A stretch of 64,000 nt of DNA from Leptospira saintgironsiae (GCF_002811765.1 NZ_NPDR01000001.1:372001-436000), one strand, 5' to 3'. Shown: positions 34,232-48,306, numbered from the stretch's first letter. The notes: generated from the sequence alone by a model not told the origin. A program made the numbers and translations.

Positions 34232-35185
34232 TCAAGAAACGAGGCTCAAACTGTTTTGAGCTTCTTGAAGTATTTGGATCAATTTTTCAGGATCTTCCAT
34301 TTTGAGAAGTTCCAGTCGTTTCGGTTCTACTTCTTTTCTGGATTGTATATAACGCACCAAGTGTTTTCGGAGAAGGATCAAACCATACTTATCTCCGAAA
34401 GTTTCTCTCATCAATTGCAAATGACTTAAGGTAGTGGATACAATTTCTTCGAAACTAAGATCTTCTTTTTTAATATTAGAGAATATCCATGGATTTCCGA
34501 TGGAATTCCTACCTACGAGGACCCCATCTACTTTGGATTCTTCTTTTCTGCGGACAGCTTCTTCGTAACTGCTTACGTCTCCGTTTCCGAAAATAGGGAC
34601 TTTTCTTTCGGATTTGATATCTGCGATAGCATCCCAATCTGCTTTGCCAGAGTATCCCATTTCGCGGGTCCTTCCGTGAACAGAGATTGCCATCACTCCG
34701 GATTCTTCTAAAATTTTGGATACTTCCATATAATTTCTGGAAGTATCATCCCAACCCAAGCGAATCTTAGCGGTCACCGGTATATCCAGTGCCTTTCTCA
34801 TTTCTTCTATTATCTTTCCTGCATATATAGGTTTGCGGAGAAGTCCTACTCCAGATCCTCTCATAGAAACATTTCGAGCAGGGCAGCCCATATTCAGATC
34901 AATAATATCAGGATTTAATTCGCGAATTCTTTTTGCAGCATCTACTATGATCTCCAGTTTATTGCCGAAAATCTGGAAAGTAATAGGTCTTTCTTCTTCA
35001 CGAAAACGTAATAGAGATAATGCTTTTTTAGATCCGACTGCGAGGCTGTCGGTGGAAACAAATTCAGTATAGGAGAATGCAGATCCGTATCTGCGAGCCA
35101 TGGTTCTAGTCGGGCTATCACTGATCCCGGCCATCGGCGACATAGCCAACCAACCGGGAATTTCGACAGAACCGATGCGGATCAT
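34232..35185 (-). CDS. dusB: tRNA-dihydrouridine synthase DusB
   Basis: 317 residues. FMN-dependent reduction of uridine in tRNA. The (beta/alpha)8 barrel shows GWLAMSPMAGISDSPTRTMA, NMGCPARNVSMRGSG with the catalytic Cys, GRTREMGYSGKADW, and GNGDVSSYEEA. Its ATG overlaps the gyrA stop by four bases, so it is last in the replication operon. Confidence 0.9.
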   Translation of the reverse strand: MIRIGSVEIPGWLAMSPMAGISDSPTRTMARRYGSAFSYTEFVSTDSLAVGSKKALSLLRFREEERPITFQIFGNKLEIIVDAAKRIRELNPDIIDLNMGCPARNVSMRGSGVGLLRKPIYAGKIIEEMRKALDIPVTAKIRLGWDDTSRNYMEVSKILEESGVMAISVHGRTREMGYSGKADWDAIADIKSERKVPIFGNGDVSSYEEAVRRKEESKVDGVLVGRNSIGNPWIFSNIKKEDLSFEEIVSTTLSHLQLMRETFGDKYGLILLRKHLVRYIQSRKEVEPKRLELLKMEDPEKLIQILQEAQNSLSLVS

Positions 35186-37695
35186 TTTTCTTTGCTTTCA
35201 CGAATCACAGTACAATCTTGGACTCTATCATTGTCCTTAACGTCTACGACTCTGACTCCTACTGCAGTTCTTCCCATTTTAGAGATTTGGTTTGCTTCAG
35301 TTCGAATAACCATTCCTTGCTGGCTTACTAAGATGATCTCATCTTCTTCTGCCACGGAACTTACTGCAACTGCTGCACCGTTTTTCTCTCCAACTTTTAA
35401 GAAGGCCATTCCTTTGCCCCCTCTTCCTTTGGTTCCAAACTCTTCGAAGCCCAAACGTTTTCCGTAACCGTTTTCTGAGATTACAAAGATATCGTCACCT
35501 TCTACCACTTTAGAAAGTCCTACTATTGCGTCCTCTTTGGAAAGTCTCATCCCGGTCACACCTTGAGCAGTTCTTCCTTGAGCGCGGATTGTATCCATTT
35601 CAACTCTAAGTGCAAGTCCGTTTGCAGAGAAGATCATCACATTATCACCTTTGATCACAGAGATTACTTCAATAAGTTGGTCTCCATCTCTTAGGCCGAT
35701 CGCGATAATACCTGATTTCTTAACATTACCGAACTCAGATAATTCTACTCGTTTGATAAATCCGTTTTTGGTTACGAGTAATAGATCTTTTCCTTTATCC
35801 TCTTCTTTGAATGTGAAAATCGCGGAAACTGTTTCGTTCTCGCCAAGTCCTATGATTGCTTTTAATGATTTCCCTCTGGCTTCTTTGGAAGCTTGAGGAA
35901 GTTCATAAGCCTTCATCATATAGACTTTTCCAATATTAGAGAAGAACATCACATTATCGTGAGTCATAGCGGTTTTCATGATCTTAATCACATCTTCTCG
36001 TTTTTGAGAAAGTCCCTGGATCCCTTTTCCGCCACGTCTTTGCCTTTTGAAAGTATCCAGAGGAAGTCTTTTTATGAATTGATCATAAGTAATTTGTAAT
36101 ACAACTTCTTCGTCAGCGATCAGATCTTCTGCATTGAAAGTAGAAGATTCTACACTTTCTAAACTAATATCTGTCTTTCTTTTGTTCCCGAATTTTTCAG
36201 AAACTTCAGCCAGTTCAGTACAAACTATATCAGATACTCTTTCAGGTTTTGCGAGAATATCTTTCAAATCCATGATCAAAGCACGAACTTCTGCCAACTC
36301 ATCAATTACCTTTTGGACTTCCAAAGAAGTTAATCTTTGTAGTCTCATCTCCAGGATCGCGTCTGCTTGGACATCTGAAAGAACAAATCGAGCCATCAAT
36401 TGTTCTTTTGCTTCGGCCGCATTTTTAGATGCACGGATTACTTTGATTACTTCTTCGATATTCTCAAGAGCGATCTTCAATCCTTCTAAGATATGAGCAC
36501 GTTTTTCAGCCTTATCTAGATCGAACTGTGTTCTACGAACAATTACTTCTTTTCTGTGAAGAGAATAAGCAACCAGGATCTCTTTAATATTAAAGATCTT
36601 AGGTTTATTATCCAAAATCGCAAGCATTGTGATCCCATAACTTACTTGTAGTTGAGTAAGTTTCAGAAGTTGGTTCAGGATTACTTGTGCATTTGCATCT
36701 TTCTTAATATGAATTTCTACTCTGATCCCTTTTCTATCAGATAGATCTAAAATTTCGGAAATTCCTTCGACTTGTTTTTCGTTAACAAGCTCACCAATTC
36801 TTTCTAGAAGAGTCTTTTTATTTACTTGGTAAGGAATTTCAGTAACAACAATTACTTCTCTTCCTTTTTTGTTCTCTTCTATTTCTACTTTGGAACGGAT
36901 CCGAATCGAACCTTTACCGGAATGATATGCAGATAATAAACCTTCTCCGCCAATAATCGTTCCGCCTGTAGGGAAATCCGGACCTGGCATTATTTTAAGA
37001 AGTTCTGATATACTTACATCAGGATTTTTGATTACTGTGATAACCGCTTCGATCGTTTCTCTCAAGTTATGAGGAGGAATGTTTGTAGCCATTCCCACCG
37101 CAATTCCAGAAGAACCATTTACTAATAAGTTAGGAAAATTAGCAGGAAGCACATCCGGCTGTTGTTTGGTATCATCGAAGTTAGGAGAGAAGTTTACAGT
37201 TTCCTTTTCGATATCTCTTAAAAGTTCTTCTGCAACTTTTGCAAGTCTTGCTTCTGTGTATCGATATGCTGCAGGATTATCTCCGTCGATAGATCCGTAG
37301 TTTCCTTGCCCGTCGATAAGAGGTACCCTAAGAGAAAACTCTTGGACCATACGAACTAAAGCATCGTATACGGAGCTATCTCCGTGTGGGTGATAATTAC
37401 CTAATACTTCTCCGACGATTTTAGCACATTTAACATAAGGGCGGTCACTTCTCCAGGCCCTTTCATTCATTGCGTGTAGAATACGTCTGTGAACCGGTTT
37501 TAAACCGTCTCTGACGTCAGGCAAAGCTCTTCCTACAATTACGCTCATTGCGTAACCAAGGTAAGCTTCCTTCATTTGATCTTCGATTTCGACAGGAATT
37601 ACCCTGACGCCATTCTTCAGTGCTTCACCAATATCAGGACGGGAAGAAAGGCTGAATCCTAAAGTTTTTGTCTCGTTCTCTAGCTCTTCGCTCAT
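35182..37695 (-). CDS. gyrA: DNA gyrase subunit A
   Basis: 837 residues. Type II topoisomerase subunit that introduces negative supercoils with GyrB. The catalytic Tyr is in AAYRYTEARL. The quinolone-resistance region reads HPHGDSSVYDALV, with Ser and Asp at the two key positions, a sensitive-type configuration. The C-terminal beta-pinwheel and its QRRGGKGIQG GyrA box (about residue 553) are intact. Thirty bases after gyrB; same operon. Confidence 0.97.
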   Translation of the reverse strand: MSEELENETKTLGFSLSSRPDIGEALKNGVRVIPVEIEDQMKEAYLGYAMSVIVGRALPDVRDGLKPVHRRILHAMNERAWRSDRPYVKCAKIVGEVLGNYHPHGDSSVYDALVRMVQEFSLRVPLIDGQGNYGSIDGDNPAAYRYTEARLAKVAEELLRDIEKETVNFSPNFDDTKQQPDVLPANFPNLLVNGSSGIAVGMATNIPPHNLRETIEAVITVIKNPDVSISELLKIMPGPDFPTGGTIIGGEGLLSAYHSGKGSIRIRSKVEIEENKKGREVIVVTEIPYQVNKKTLLERIGELVNEKQVEGISEILDLSDRKGIRVEIHIKKDANAQVILNQLLKLTQLQVSYGITMLAILDNKPKIFNIKEILVAYSLHRKEVIVRRTQFDLDKAEKRAHILEGLKIALENIEEVIKVIRASKNAAEAKEQLMARFVLSDVQADAILEMRLQRLTSLEVQKVIDELAEVRALIMDLKDILAKPERVSDIVCTELAEVSEKFGNKRKTDISLESVESSTFNAEDLIADEEVVLQITYDQFIKRLPLDTFKRQRRGGKGIQGLSQKREDVIKIMKTAMTHDNVMFFSNIGKVYMMKAYELPQASKEARGKSLKAIIGLGENETVSAIFTFKEEDKGKDLLLVTKNGFIKRVELSEFGNVKKSGIIAIGLRDGDQLIEVISVIKGDNVMIFSANGLALRVEMDTIRAQGRTAQGVTGMRLSKEDAIVGLSKVVEGDDIFVISENGYGKRLGFEEFGTKGRGGKGMAFLKVGEKNGAAVAVSSVAEEDEIILVSQQGMVIRTEANQISKMGRTAVGVRVVDVKDNDRVQDCTVIRESKEK

Positions 37696-37725
37696 TTGTT
37701 TTTAGAATTTCCTATTACCAATATA

Positions 37726-40183
<2,458 letters not shown>

Positions 40184-40187
<4 letters not shown>

Positions 40188-41281
40188 TGGTAAGGATTGA
40201 CTAGTCCATTCTTGACTACAAAGATCTGTTTTTCATCTTCAAGTCTTCCCACATAGTCGGAGATACCTTCGAGGTCAGTGGTAGTAAAAAAAGCCTGTCC
40301 AGAATTCAAAACAAGATCCACAAAATATTCTCTTCTTTTTACATCCAATTCTCGGATTACGTCATCAATTAGAAGAATAGGGGTTCTACCCAATTTTCTG
40401 CGATAATACTCAAAAGCGGCTGCTTTAAGCGAAATCACAGTACTTCTTTTTTGACCCTGAGAAGCGAAATCCATAATATCTCGATTATCTTCACCGATAT
40501 ACAAATCGTCCCTATGAATTCCTACGGAAGTATAACCTAGTTTTCGATCTCTATTAATATTTCTTTGTAAGGTTTCTTTAAAATTTTCCAGATCGAAAAA
40601 ACTGGGTTTGTATTCAAGTGTTAGATTGTCTCTTCCACCGCTTAACTTTTTTAGATTTTCTCTATAGATGGGATCAAATTCTAAAATGAATTCTTTTCTT
40701 TTATTAAAAATGCTGATGCCTTTTTCTATAAGTCTTTGATTCCAAATTTCGTAAAGACCAGGATCAGAAGAGCCACTTTTCAAAAGTGCATTTCTCTGTT
40801 TTAAGATACGATTATATTCTATTAGATCATTTAAGTAAGAAGGATCTAAAGAAGAAAGTAGACTGTCCAAAAACCTTCTTCTTTCAGAAGGTCCACCTTC
40901 CACTATCACTAGATCCAAAGGAGTCATTAGAACACTTAGGAACTTTCCAACTAAGTCGGATCTTTTTTTAACTTCTTCTTGATTGAATTTAAGTTTGCGG
41001 CGACTAACCGGTTTTTTAGAAAAACCTAATTCATAAATTTCTCTTTTATGATCTCTATCAACTTCGCCTTTAATATAATATCCGTCTGAGTTCCAACGGA
41101 TCAGATTTCCTTCTTCTGATTCTCTAAAACTTTTTAGCCAAGAGATCATAGAGATTGCTTCGAGTAAGTTTGTTTTTCCCTCTCCGTTTTCTCCCACAAA
41201 GAAAATAAGCCTGGAATGAAACTCCAGGCTTATCTGTTCGTGATTTCTGAAATTGAGAAGCCTTAGGCTTCGTAAAAACAC
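40184..41281 (-). CDS. recF: RecF DNA repair/replication protein
   Basis: 365 residues. SMC-like ATPase that loads RecA at gaps. Walker [15 protein letters not shown]; the signature [18 protein letters not shown]; Walker [15 protein letters not shown]-terminal region in the usual order. Twelve bases after dnaN. Confidence 0.95.
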
Positions 41282-41293
41282 TGATCTTCTCTT

Positions 41294-42415
41294 TTAAATT
41301 TTCATCGGCATGATTACCGATATAAAATCAGGATCAGAAGGATCTTTGAACACAACAGGTGAACTTGAATCACTGAATTCTATTCTGAACTCATTATCAT
41401 CAATAGATTTGAATACATCAGATAGATATTCACCTTTGAATGCAACAGTAACCTCATCTCCAGAATAATCGATTGGCATATTAATACTAACCTCATTCAC
41501 TCCTTGTGTTTGAGCGTAGAAGTTAATATTATTTTTTGTGAATGTTAAACGTATCTGGCGTGTAGGTTCTTCAGCGGCAATCAGTGCTTGTCTAAGATAG
41601 ATCTGGAATCCTTCTTTAGGAATTACTGCACTGAATTTAGAAGACTTAGGAATTACTTGCTCATAATTCGGGAAATTACCCTCGATCAATTTACAAAGTA
41701 ATTCAATCTGATTTGCATTTACATAGATCTGATTGTCTATAATTCCAATCTTTCCTGTTTCTGCAGTCGCAATCATTTTAGAGATCTCTCTAATTGCTTT
41801 AGAGGGAATGATCACTGAATCTTTGAATTTCAAAGTAGTAGAAAGAGGTCTTTCAATTTTACATAACCTTCTACCATCAGTAACTGCAAATACAAGCTTA
41901 TCTCCTTTAGGAACCATGAATAATCCGTTGAAGATATATCTTTGGTCTTCATGAGCGATAGCATAAGAAGTTTTACGGATCATCTCTGCAAACATCGCAG
42001 TTGGAAAATCAGAAATATTAGAAGAATCCACTTTAGGAATAGTCTTAATTTCTTCTGCATCCATTCCATTCAGTTTGTTTTTATAATCATTCTTCTTAGT
42101 AGCATCAGTGATATAAGTAATACTTGAATCAGCATCGCCGTCTTCAGTTGAGAGTAACGCCTCTTCAAAGTGAATGGTTTTAAAAATACTGGATAATTGT
42201 TTTGCAGGTAATGAAATATCTCCCGACTTCTCTACTTGAGCATTTAATGATGTTTTAATAGATATCTCTAAGTCAGTTGCAGAAATAGATACGGAAGAAG
42301 TTTCAGCTTCTAATTTTAAGTTGGAGAGAACAGAACGTATCTCTCTAGCAGAGATTACTCCCTCTACAGCGTGAATCGCTTTTAGGAACTCGGATGTGTT
42401 CACTTTGATCTTCAA
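41294..42415 (-). CDS. dnaN: DNA polymerase III beta sliding clamp
   Basis: 373 residues in three repeated domains. Signatures: [47 protein letters not shown] and the C-terminal [10 protein letters not shown]. Forms the processivity ring; partners are the delta subunit (holA at 28.4 kb), delta' (holB at 44.4 kb) and tau/gamma (dnaX at 63 kb). The 325-base gap upstream, before dnaA, is the candidate origin. Confidence 0.96.
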   Translation of the reverse strand: MKIKVNTSEFLKAIHAVEGVISAREIRSVLSNLKLEAETSSVSISATDLEISIKTSLNAQVEKSGDISLPAKQLSSIFKTIHFEEALLSTEDGDADSSITYITDATKKNDYKNKLNGMDAEEIKTIPKVDSSNISDFPTAMFAEMIRKTSYAIAHEDQRYIFNGLFMVPKGDKLVFAVTDGRRLCKIERPLSTTLKFKDSVIIPSKAIREISKMIATAETGKIGIIDNQIYVNANQIELLCKLIEGNFPNYEQVIPKSSKFSAVIPKEGFQIYLRQALIAAEEPTRQIRLTFTKNNINFYAQTQGVNEVSINMPIDYSGDEVTVAFKGEYLSDVFKSIDDNEFRIEFSDSSSPVVFKDPSDPDFISVIMPMKI

Positions 42416-42740
42416 TTTGCATTCTCCATTTATATAGGTGATCTATATATAGATTCTTATATATGTACTGTTGTAGTACTTGTACCTGTGCATATGTAGA
42501 TAAGAGTCATAACTCTTTAGATAAGGGAAATATGTCGCATATATATTGAAAAGTACAATTTCCAGGACCCGGAAAAAACTCCTGTGTATCTGCTATAATA
42601 ATCTTCAAAACCAAAGTCTATAAGGGACAATAATTTTGTGTTATGTCTTATTTACTTGTTATGAATAAACTATTAACTAGTTATTTACAAGTTATCCATA
42701 GGTCTATGTCGCTTTCAGATAAGAGTTGAAACTAAGTTTT
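42416..42740. other. oriC: Candidate chromosomal origin (oriC), dnaA-dnaN intergenic region
   Basis: A 325-base AT-rich gap between dnaN and dnaA. Near the dnaN side is a TATATA-rich stretch (about 42431-42466) that could serve as an unwinding element. Three one-mismatch DnaA boxes (consensus TTATNCACA) are seen: ATATGCACA on the minus strand at 42487-42495, TTATTTACA at 42681-42689 and TTATCCATA at 42692-42700. A short inverted repeat (AAGAGT/ACTCTT, about 42502-42517) and a repeated AGATAAGAGT lie between. No coding sequence. The origin call is inference. Confidence 0.5.
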
Positions 42741-44060
42741 TTATTGGAAACGGAATCGATTTAGAACTTCTTCCACTTTAATGGAAAATTCTTTATCATC
42801 TTTTATCTTATTTTCGATGTTACGAACTGCATGGATTACAGTTGTGTGCTCTGCAGAAAACATTCTTCCAACCTGACTTTTATTCAGTCGGAAACCTTTG
42901 TGTAATACATACATACATAGATGTCGAGGGATTACATACTCAGGCTTTCTGCTCTTACCCATCACTTCATTCGGATCCAAGTTATAAAGAGAAGAGATAT
43001 GTTCGATAACCTTATCTTGGCTAAGTTGGAAATTCTTTTTACGGAAGATACGGTTCTTAAGTATCTCTTCTATCATCGTTGTTGTGAAGAATAGATGAGA
43101 GAATGCTCTCTTATGAAGAGCAAGATCATTTAAAGCACCAAGAAGTGCACGAGTATCATCTTCGATCAGATCAGCAATGAATTGTATATGCTCATGAGAA
43201 AGACCCAAATTCAAAATTTGACAGTTCTTTTCTAAGATTCCGATACGAATATCTCTATCAGGTGGTTGGATATCTGCCTGAACACCTGTCACAAATCTAG
43301 ATTTTAATCTTTCATGAAGAGGAAGTTCCGAACTAGGACGATCAGAGGCGATCACTATCTGTCTTTTTCTTTCGAAAAGAAAGTTAAAGATAGAGAAGAA
43401 CTCTTCTTGTGTCTTCTCTGCTCCTGTGTTCAGAAGTTGAATATCATCGATCAATAAACAATTATAAGATTGGTATTTAATTTTGAAAGATTCGATAGAA
43501 TCTCTAGACTGAAGAGCAAATAAAAACTCGCTCATGAAGGACTTTATATCTACGTAATGTACTGTTTTCCAAGGTTCTTTTTTGAGAATTTCGGAACCTA
43601 TGGAATGTAGAAGATGGGTTTTACCTACCCCTACTTTTCCGAATAAGTATAATGGATTGATCTCTGCAGGATTTTTTACACATTCCATTGCCGCGCTAAA
43701 AGCGAGACGGTTCGTATTTCCTACGATAAAATTATCAAAAGAATAATCCGGATTAAAAGAATAAGACTTATCTTTGAATTTTTCCTGAAGAACTTCATTT
43801 AGATTAGAAACACTTTCAAGAACGATCTCAACTGGGACCCTGTTTCCACTAGCTCTGAAGATAGCTTCTTCTATATGGTTTTGGTATTTTTTCTCAACAT
43901 GTGTCTTAATATTAGAAGATGGAGCTATGAGGATACAACGATCGTCTGTTAAACTCTCTAATTGTAAGGTATATATGAACTTATCAAAGTACGTAGGAGG
44001 AATTTCTTTGGAGACTTCCTCTAATACACGCTTCCAACTAGGGTCCAAAAAATGCTCCAA
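42741..44060 (-). CDS. dnaA: Chromosomal replication initiator DnaA
   Basis: 439 residues. Domain I-II, then the AAA+ domain (Walker [16 protein letters not shown], Walker [11 protein letters not shown], sensor [15 protein letters not shown]) and the domain IV DNA-binding signature [20 protein letters not shown]. Binds DnaA boxes and opens the origin. Upstream lies the 304-base gap before holB. Confidence 0.97.
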   Translation of the reverse strand: MEHFLDPSWKRVLEEVSKEIPPTYFDKFIYTLQLESLTDDRCILIAPSSNIKTHVEKKYQNHIEEAIFRASGNRVPVEIVLESVSNLNEVLQEKFKDKSYSFNPDYSFDNFIVGNTNRLAFSAAMECVKNPAEINPLYLFGKVGVGKTHLLHSIGSEILKKEPWKTVHYVDIKSFMSEFLFALQSRDSIESFKIKYQSYNCLLIDDIQLLNTGAEKTQEEFFSIFNFLFERKRQIVIASDRPSSELPLHERLKSRFVTGVQADIQPPDRDIRIGILEKNCQILNLGLSHEHIQFIADLIEDDTRALLGALNDLALHKRAFSHLFFTTTMIEEILKNRIFRKKNFQLSQDKVIEHISSLYNLDPNEVMGKSRKPEYVIPRHLCMYVLHKGFRLNKSQVGRMFSAEHTTVIHAVRNIENKIKDDKEFSIKVEEVLNRFRFQ

Positions 44061-44364
44061 AGAAAAAAATCAATAACACACCGAAAACTTTCATGAATAC
44101 GAAACTCGTATTTGTCTCGGAAAAGAAAAAACTGAATTAAGAAACGGTCCGAAGGACCATCCGACGAGATTACACTATTTTTCTTCTATCAGTCGCATAC
44201 AAATGAAAATTCGGAAATCGAAAAGGAAACCTTAGGAAAAACACAGTGGATTAGTGATAGATAAATCATTATGTCACCTAGTGTAATTACTAGTATTTTG
44301 TTATATTTAACCGTTGTTATGCGAAGTGGAAGGTGAAGAATTTAAAGAAAATATAAAGGAATTT
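44061..44364. other. dnaA-holB intergenic region, no gene
   Basis: A 304-base gap holding the dnaA promoter region. It has a small hairpin (GGTCC-GAA-GGACC at 44146-44158), a CTAGT/ACTAG inverted repeat at 44278-44293 and no good DnaA box (best matches have two or more mismatches). No RNA gene or ORF of note. Confidence 0.5.
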
Positions 44365-45312
44365 TTATTTTTGTTCTAATAGAGAGAGTTCATGTATAAG
44401 TAAGGACAACGCAATATTCTCTTGTCCATGTATTCTTTCGTGTAATTTTTCCTTAAAACGAAAGATTGCTTCCATACTAGGTAGATTAGAATCGAAATCT
44501 GATTTGGAAAATTCTTGTAATAATAATAATCCTATCAGATCTAAGAAGTCCTTGAAGGAAAAATCTTCTTTCCAATCAGAATGTTCTTCTTTGAATTCCA
44601 GTATCCATTCTTCTAATCTAAGATAATCTAATGGTTGTCTTAGATTTCCATTGATCCTTTGAGAAATTTGTTCGAGTACTGCAGGTGGACAATCAAAAGA
44701 TACCATACTTCCCCCCTTTGCTGGAAAATATGGTATTGAATTTTTATTATGTAGTTCTTTGATCACTTGTTGAGGCAGATAACCGAAAGGAATACAAACC
44801 GCTCTACTCACGATCGTTTCTTTCAATTGTTCCAAGTCGTTTACTATAAATATAAAACGAGTGAAGAACGGAGCTTCTTCCAATGACTTTAAAAGTGCAG
44901 TTTCAGCCTCGTTACCTATCAAAGATGCGTCGGGTATGATGATAAATCTTGTTTTGGAAAGGTGAGGTCTATAATATAGTCTTGTACGGATCAACCATCG
45001 GATAGTGAACTCTTCTGGATTGTCTTCTTTACCAATTGCGATTTGTTTATTCTTCTCTAAAGGAAACCAAACAATATCAGGATGAGAATGGTGCATGAAG
45101 GCTCTGCAAGAAACGCAGTGTCCGCAGGATGTTCCTTCTAAACAAAGAACATGTCTGATAAATCTTTCAACTGCTGATTCTTTTCCGGTGCCTTCCGGTC
45201 CATGAAAGATAAGTAAAGGAGGAAGAAGGTCAGGCTGAGATGAGTATTTTTTTAAGAATACTAAAGCTCTTTCCTGACCTTGGATTTCCTCGATGCCGAA
45301 TGCAGAAGACAT
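44365..45312 (-). CDS. holB: DNA polymerase III delta' subunit
   Basis: 315 residues. Clamp-loader stator. AAA+ with a P-loop GPEGTGKESAV in which the usual Thr/Ser after Lys is Glu, a zinc-finger-like CLEGTSCGHCVSC, and ALLKSLEEAPFFTRFIFIVN with the SRA (SRC-type) motif. Loss of the catalytic Thr is consistent with delta' being a non-hydrolysing subunit, as in other bacteria. Sits 17 bases after ilvE and upstream of dnaA. Confidence 0.85.
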   Translation of the reverse strand: MSSAFGIEEIQGQERALVFLKKYSSQPDLLPPLLIFHGPEGTGKESAVERFIRHVLCLEGTSCGHCVSCRAFMHHSHPDIVWFPLEKNKQIAIGKEDNPEEFTIRWLIRTRLYYRPHLSKTRFIIIPDASLIGNEAETALLKSLEEAPFFTRFIFIVNDLEQLKETIVSRAVCIPFGYLPQQVIKELHNKNSIPYFPAKGGSMVSFDCPPAVLEQISQRINGNLRQPLDYLRLEEWILEFKEEHSDWKEDFSFKDFLDLIGLLLLQEFSKSDFDSNLPSMEAIFRFKEKLHERIHGQENIALSLLIHELSLLEQK

Positions 45313-45329
45313 GTTCCTTTTATTAAAGA

Positions 45330-46253
45330 TTAATAAACGGGAGTCAACCAGTGTTTGTAGTTTTGGTTTTTTCCAACTACTAGATCAAAGAATGTGGATT
45401 GAAGTTTTTTAGTGATTGGTCCCATCTCTCCGGTTCCGATTTTTCTTTTATCAACTTCACTTACCCAAGCGATTTGCACTCCAGTTCCGGAGAAAAAAAT
45501 CTCATCAGCGATGTAAAGTTCACTTCTTGTGATATCTCTTTCGATTACTTCGTAACCAGAGTCTTTCGCAAGTTGCAGAACAGAACGTCTTGTGATTCCT
45601 TCTAACAAAGAAGAAGAGATAGATGGAGTGATGATCTTTCCATCTCTCACTAAGAAGATATTCTCTGCAGAACCTTCGCTTACAAAACCTCTACTGTCTA
45701 AGAAGATCGCTTCGTCATATCCGTTTTGAACTGCCTCTGATTTTGCAAGAGCTGAGTTAACATATCCGCCGGAAACTTTGGAGAGAGTAGGGATGACTGT
45801 GTCATCAAACCTTCTCCAACTAGAAACCATAGTAGTAAGTCCACGCTTTGTATCTAAGTAATCATCCAACTCTAAAACATAAATTGCAAGTTCAGTCGGA
45901 ACATCATGGAACCTAGGAGAAAGTTGCAGAGCAGAAGTGTAGATGAAAGGTCTAAGATATACATTCCTTCTGTAGCCAGATTGTTTAAGTAGATCTAAGG
46001 TTATGTCACGGAGTTCTTCTGGAGTTTTTGTGAATTGCAACTGCATGATCTTAGTAGAATTCACAAGACGTTTATAATGATCTAAGATCCTGAAAACGTA
46101 TAAGTTATCAGAACTAGAATCATAATATCCTCGGATACCTCCGAAGACAGTGGTTCCATATTGTAAGGCGTGAGTTTTGATGTTTATATTTGCTTCTGAC
46201 TCCGGGACTATTTTTCCTTCGAAGTAAGAGAGTTTCTTGATGGATTCGGGCAT
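45330..46253 (-). CDS. ilvE: Branched-chain amino acid aminotransferase
   Basis: 307 residues. PLP enzyme of fold type IV, last step of Leu/Ile/Val synthesis. THALQYGTTVFGGIRGYY opens the fold; the catalytic Lys is in LSKVSGGYVNSALAKSEA; SEGSAENIFLVRDGKIITP and LLEGITRRSVLQLA bind PLP phosphate. Divergent from mnmG across a 110-base gap. Confidence 0.92.
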   Translation of the reverse strand: MPESIKKLSYFEGKIVPESEANINIKTHALQYGTTVFGGIRGYYDSSSDNLYVFRILDHYKRLVNSTKIMQLQFTKTPEELRDITLDLLKQSGYRRNVYLRPFIYTSALQLSPRFHDVPTELAIYVLELDDYLDTKRGLTTMVSSWRRFDDTVIPTLSKVSGGYVNSALAKSEAVQNGYDEAIFLDSRGFVSEGSAENIFLVRDGKIITPSISSSLLEGITRRSVLQLAKDSGYEVIERDITRSELYIADEIFFSGTGVQIAWVSEVDKRKIGTGEMGPITKKLQSTFFDLVVGKNQNYKHWLTPVY

Positions 46254-46363
46254 GTACAGGGAACCTGAAAGTGATACTATTGATTACATGATTCTAAGCA
46301 TAGGCTCTACTGTCGACTAATGATCGATCTTGTGAAGTGCTAATGCAGGAGTGCTAGGTCTTA

Positions 46364-48250
46364 ATGAATTCTTCTTTTTTTCCCAATCGATTTGATTGTG
46401 TTGTGGTCGGCGCAGGTCACGCAGGTTCCGAGGCTGCCTATGTCTCATCTCTTGGTGGTGCTAGAACTTTACTCATCACAATGAATTTAGATACAATCGG
46501 ACAAATGTCTTGTAACCCAGCTATCGGTGGGATTGCAAAAGGACATATGGTTCGAGAAGTAGATGCACTTGGTGGCTTAATGGGAAAGGTCATCGATGCT
46601 ACTGGTATTCAATTCAAGATGTTGAATACATCAAAAGGTCCTAGCGTCTGGGCACCGCGTGCTCAAGCGGAGAAGAAAGAATACCAACTCAAAGTAAAAC
46701 ATACACTTGAATCTATTCAGAACTTATCCATCAGACAAGATACAGTAGAAGATCTTTTGATAGAAGAAGATCGTATTATTGGAGTTCGAACAGGGAGAGG
46801 TTTCGAAATTTTTACCAATCATTTGATCTTAACTACCGGAACATTCTTATCTTCTATCGTTCATATAGGAACTTACCAAAAAGAGAACGGAAGATTCGGA
46901 GAACCTACAGTCAAAGGTCTTTCTCATTCACTCGCTAAGTATAATTTGAAATTAGGAAGATTGAAGACTGGAACTCCACCTAGAATTCATAAAAATTCGG
47001 TGAATCTTTCTGTGATGAGCTTGCAAGAAGGTGACCCGGATCCTTCTCCCTTTTCTTTCTCTACAACTAAGATCACTCGCAGACAGATCCCTTGTTATAT
47101 CACATACACGAATGAAAAAACTCATCAGTTGATCAATGAGAACATTCATCTTTCTCCAATGTATTCAGGTCAGATCAAATCAACTGGGCCTAGATATTGT
47201 CCTTCGATTGAAGATAAGATTGTTCGTTTTGCTGATAGAGAAAGACACCAAATCTTTTTGGAACCAGAAGGATATGATACACAAGAGATCTATTTAAACG
47301 GAGTCTCCACTAGTCTTCCAGAAGAAGTGCAATGGAAACTTGTGCGTTCAATTGCTGGTCTAGAAGAAGCAGAAATCTTAAGACCTGGATATGCAATTGA
47401 GTATGATTATGTTGATCCTACTGAATTAAAACCAACATTAGAAACTAAAAAGATCAAAGGTCTTTATCATGCAGGACAAATAAACGGTACTACTGGTTAT
47501 GAAGAAGCTGCAGCCCAAGGTTTAGTTGCTGCTTATAGTGTACTTTCTTCTTTAAGAGGGGAGGAGCCGATCTTATTTTCAAGAGGAGAATCTTATATCG
47601 GAGTTCTTGTAGATGATCTAGTTCATAAAGGTGTAGAAGACCCATATAGAATGTTTACATCTCGTGCGGAACATAGACTTCTTCTAAGACAAGACAATGC
47701 AGATCAAAGACTCATGAAGTACGGATACAAGATGGGCCTTGTGTCTGAAGAAACTTTCAACGAGATGACTAGTCGATATAAAAGGATCTCCGAAGTTAAG
47801 GAGAAGATACAATCTACTCCTCTCAAACCTTTACCTGAATTCGAAGCTTTATTAGAAAGAAAAGGAATCCAAAGTTTAAAATACGGTGCGAAGTTGGATT
47901 CGTTTTTAAAAAGACCAGAGATTGCTTTTGAAGATGTTAAGTTCCTTGTGCCTGAGTCGGAAGAGTTAAGTGCTCAAGACAGAAAGGTAATCGAGATGGA
48001 GATCAAGTACGAAGGTTATATTAAAAGAGAACAAGATACTATCGACTGGAAGAATAGATATCTTACTACTCCGATACCAGAGGCGATCGATTACTCTTTG
48101 GTTCCTGGTATTAAGAAAGAAGCAATCCAGAAACTTACTAAACATCGTCCTTTAAATTTGGAAAAAGCTGCTCAGATCTCTGGTGTGGATCCTAGTGATA
48201 TTGATATGCTTCTTTTCTATATCAAAGGAAGAAAGCCTAGTCCTGTTTAA
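46364..48250 (+). CDS. mnmG: tRNA uridine 5-carboxymethylaminomethyl modification enzyme MnmG (GidA)
   Basis: 628 residues. FAD protein that acts with MnmE to modify U34 of tRNAs. N-terminal [19 protein letters not shown], the signature [51 protein letters not shown] and [21 protein letters not shown] are intact. In many bacteria mnmG is directly followed by rsmG, parA and parB; here about 2.9 kb lies in between. A strong terminator ends it. Confidence 0.96.
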   Translation: MNSSFFPNRFDCVVVGAGHAGSEAAYVSSLGGARTLLITMNLDTIGQMSCNPAIGGIAKGHMVREVDALGGLMGKVIDATGIQFKMLNTSKGPSVWAPRAQAEKKEYQLKVKHTLESIQNLSIRQDTVEDLLIEEDRIIGVRTGRGFEIFTNHLILTTGTFLSSIVHIGTYQKENGRFGEPTVKGLSHSLAKYNLKLGRLKTGTPPRIHKNSVNLSVMSLQEGDPDPSPFSFSTTKITRRQIPCYITYTNEKTHQLINENIHLSPMYSGQIKSTGPRYCPSIEDKIVRFADRERHQIFLEPEGYDTQEIYLNGVSTSLPEEVQWKLVRSIAGLEEAEILRPGYAIEYDYVDPTELKPTLETKKIKGLYHAGQINGTTGYEEAAAQGLVAAYSVLSSLRGEEPILFSRGESYIGVLVDDLVHKGVEDPYRMFTSRAEHRLLLRQDNADQRLMKYGYKMGLVSEETFNEMTSRYKRISEVKEKIQSTPLKPLPEFEALLERKGIQSLKYGAKLDSFLKRPEIAFEDVKFLVPESEELSAQDRKVIEMEIKYEGYIKREQDTIDWKNRYLTTPIPEAIDYSLVPGIKKEAIQKLTKHRPLNLEKAAQISGVDPSDIDMLLFYIKGRKPSPV

Positions 48251-48277
48251 ACTTCTTTAAAGACTACTGATGAAACG

Positions 48278-48306
48278 AAAACCCCGGGTTACCCTCGGGG
48301 TTTTTT
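48278..48306 (+). terminator. Rho-independent terminator of mnmG
   Basis: AAAACCCCG at 48278-48286 pairs with CGGGGTTTT at 48296-48304 around a nine-base loop, followed by a T-run. Confidence 0.85.

Noticed and set aside
36134..36496. A 120-codon open frame on the plus strand inside gyrA
   Set aside because: Antisense to a highly conserved gene; Ser/Phe-rich composition typical of shadow frames in this genome.
44061..44364. oriC in the dnaA-holB gap
   Set aside because: No DnaA box with fewer than two mismatches was found there, while the dnaA-dnaN gap has three with one mismatch. Not excluded.
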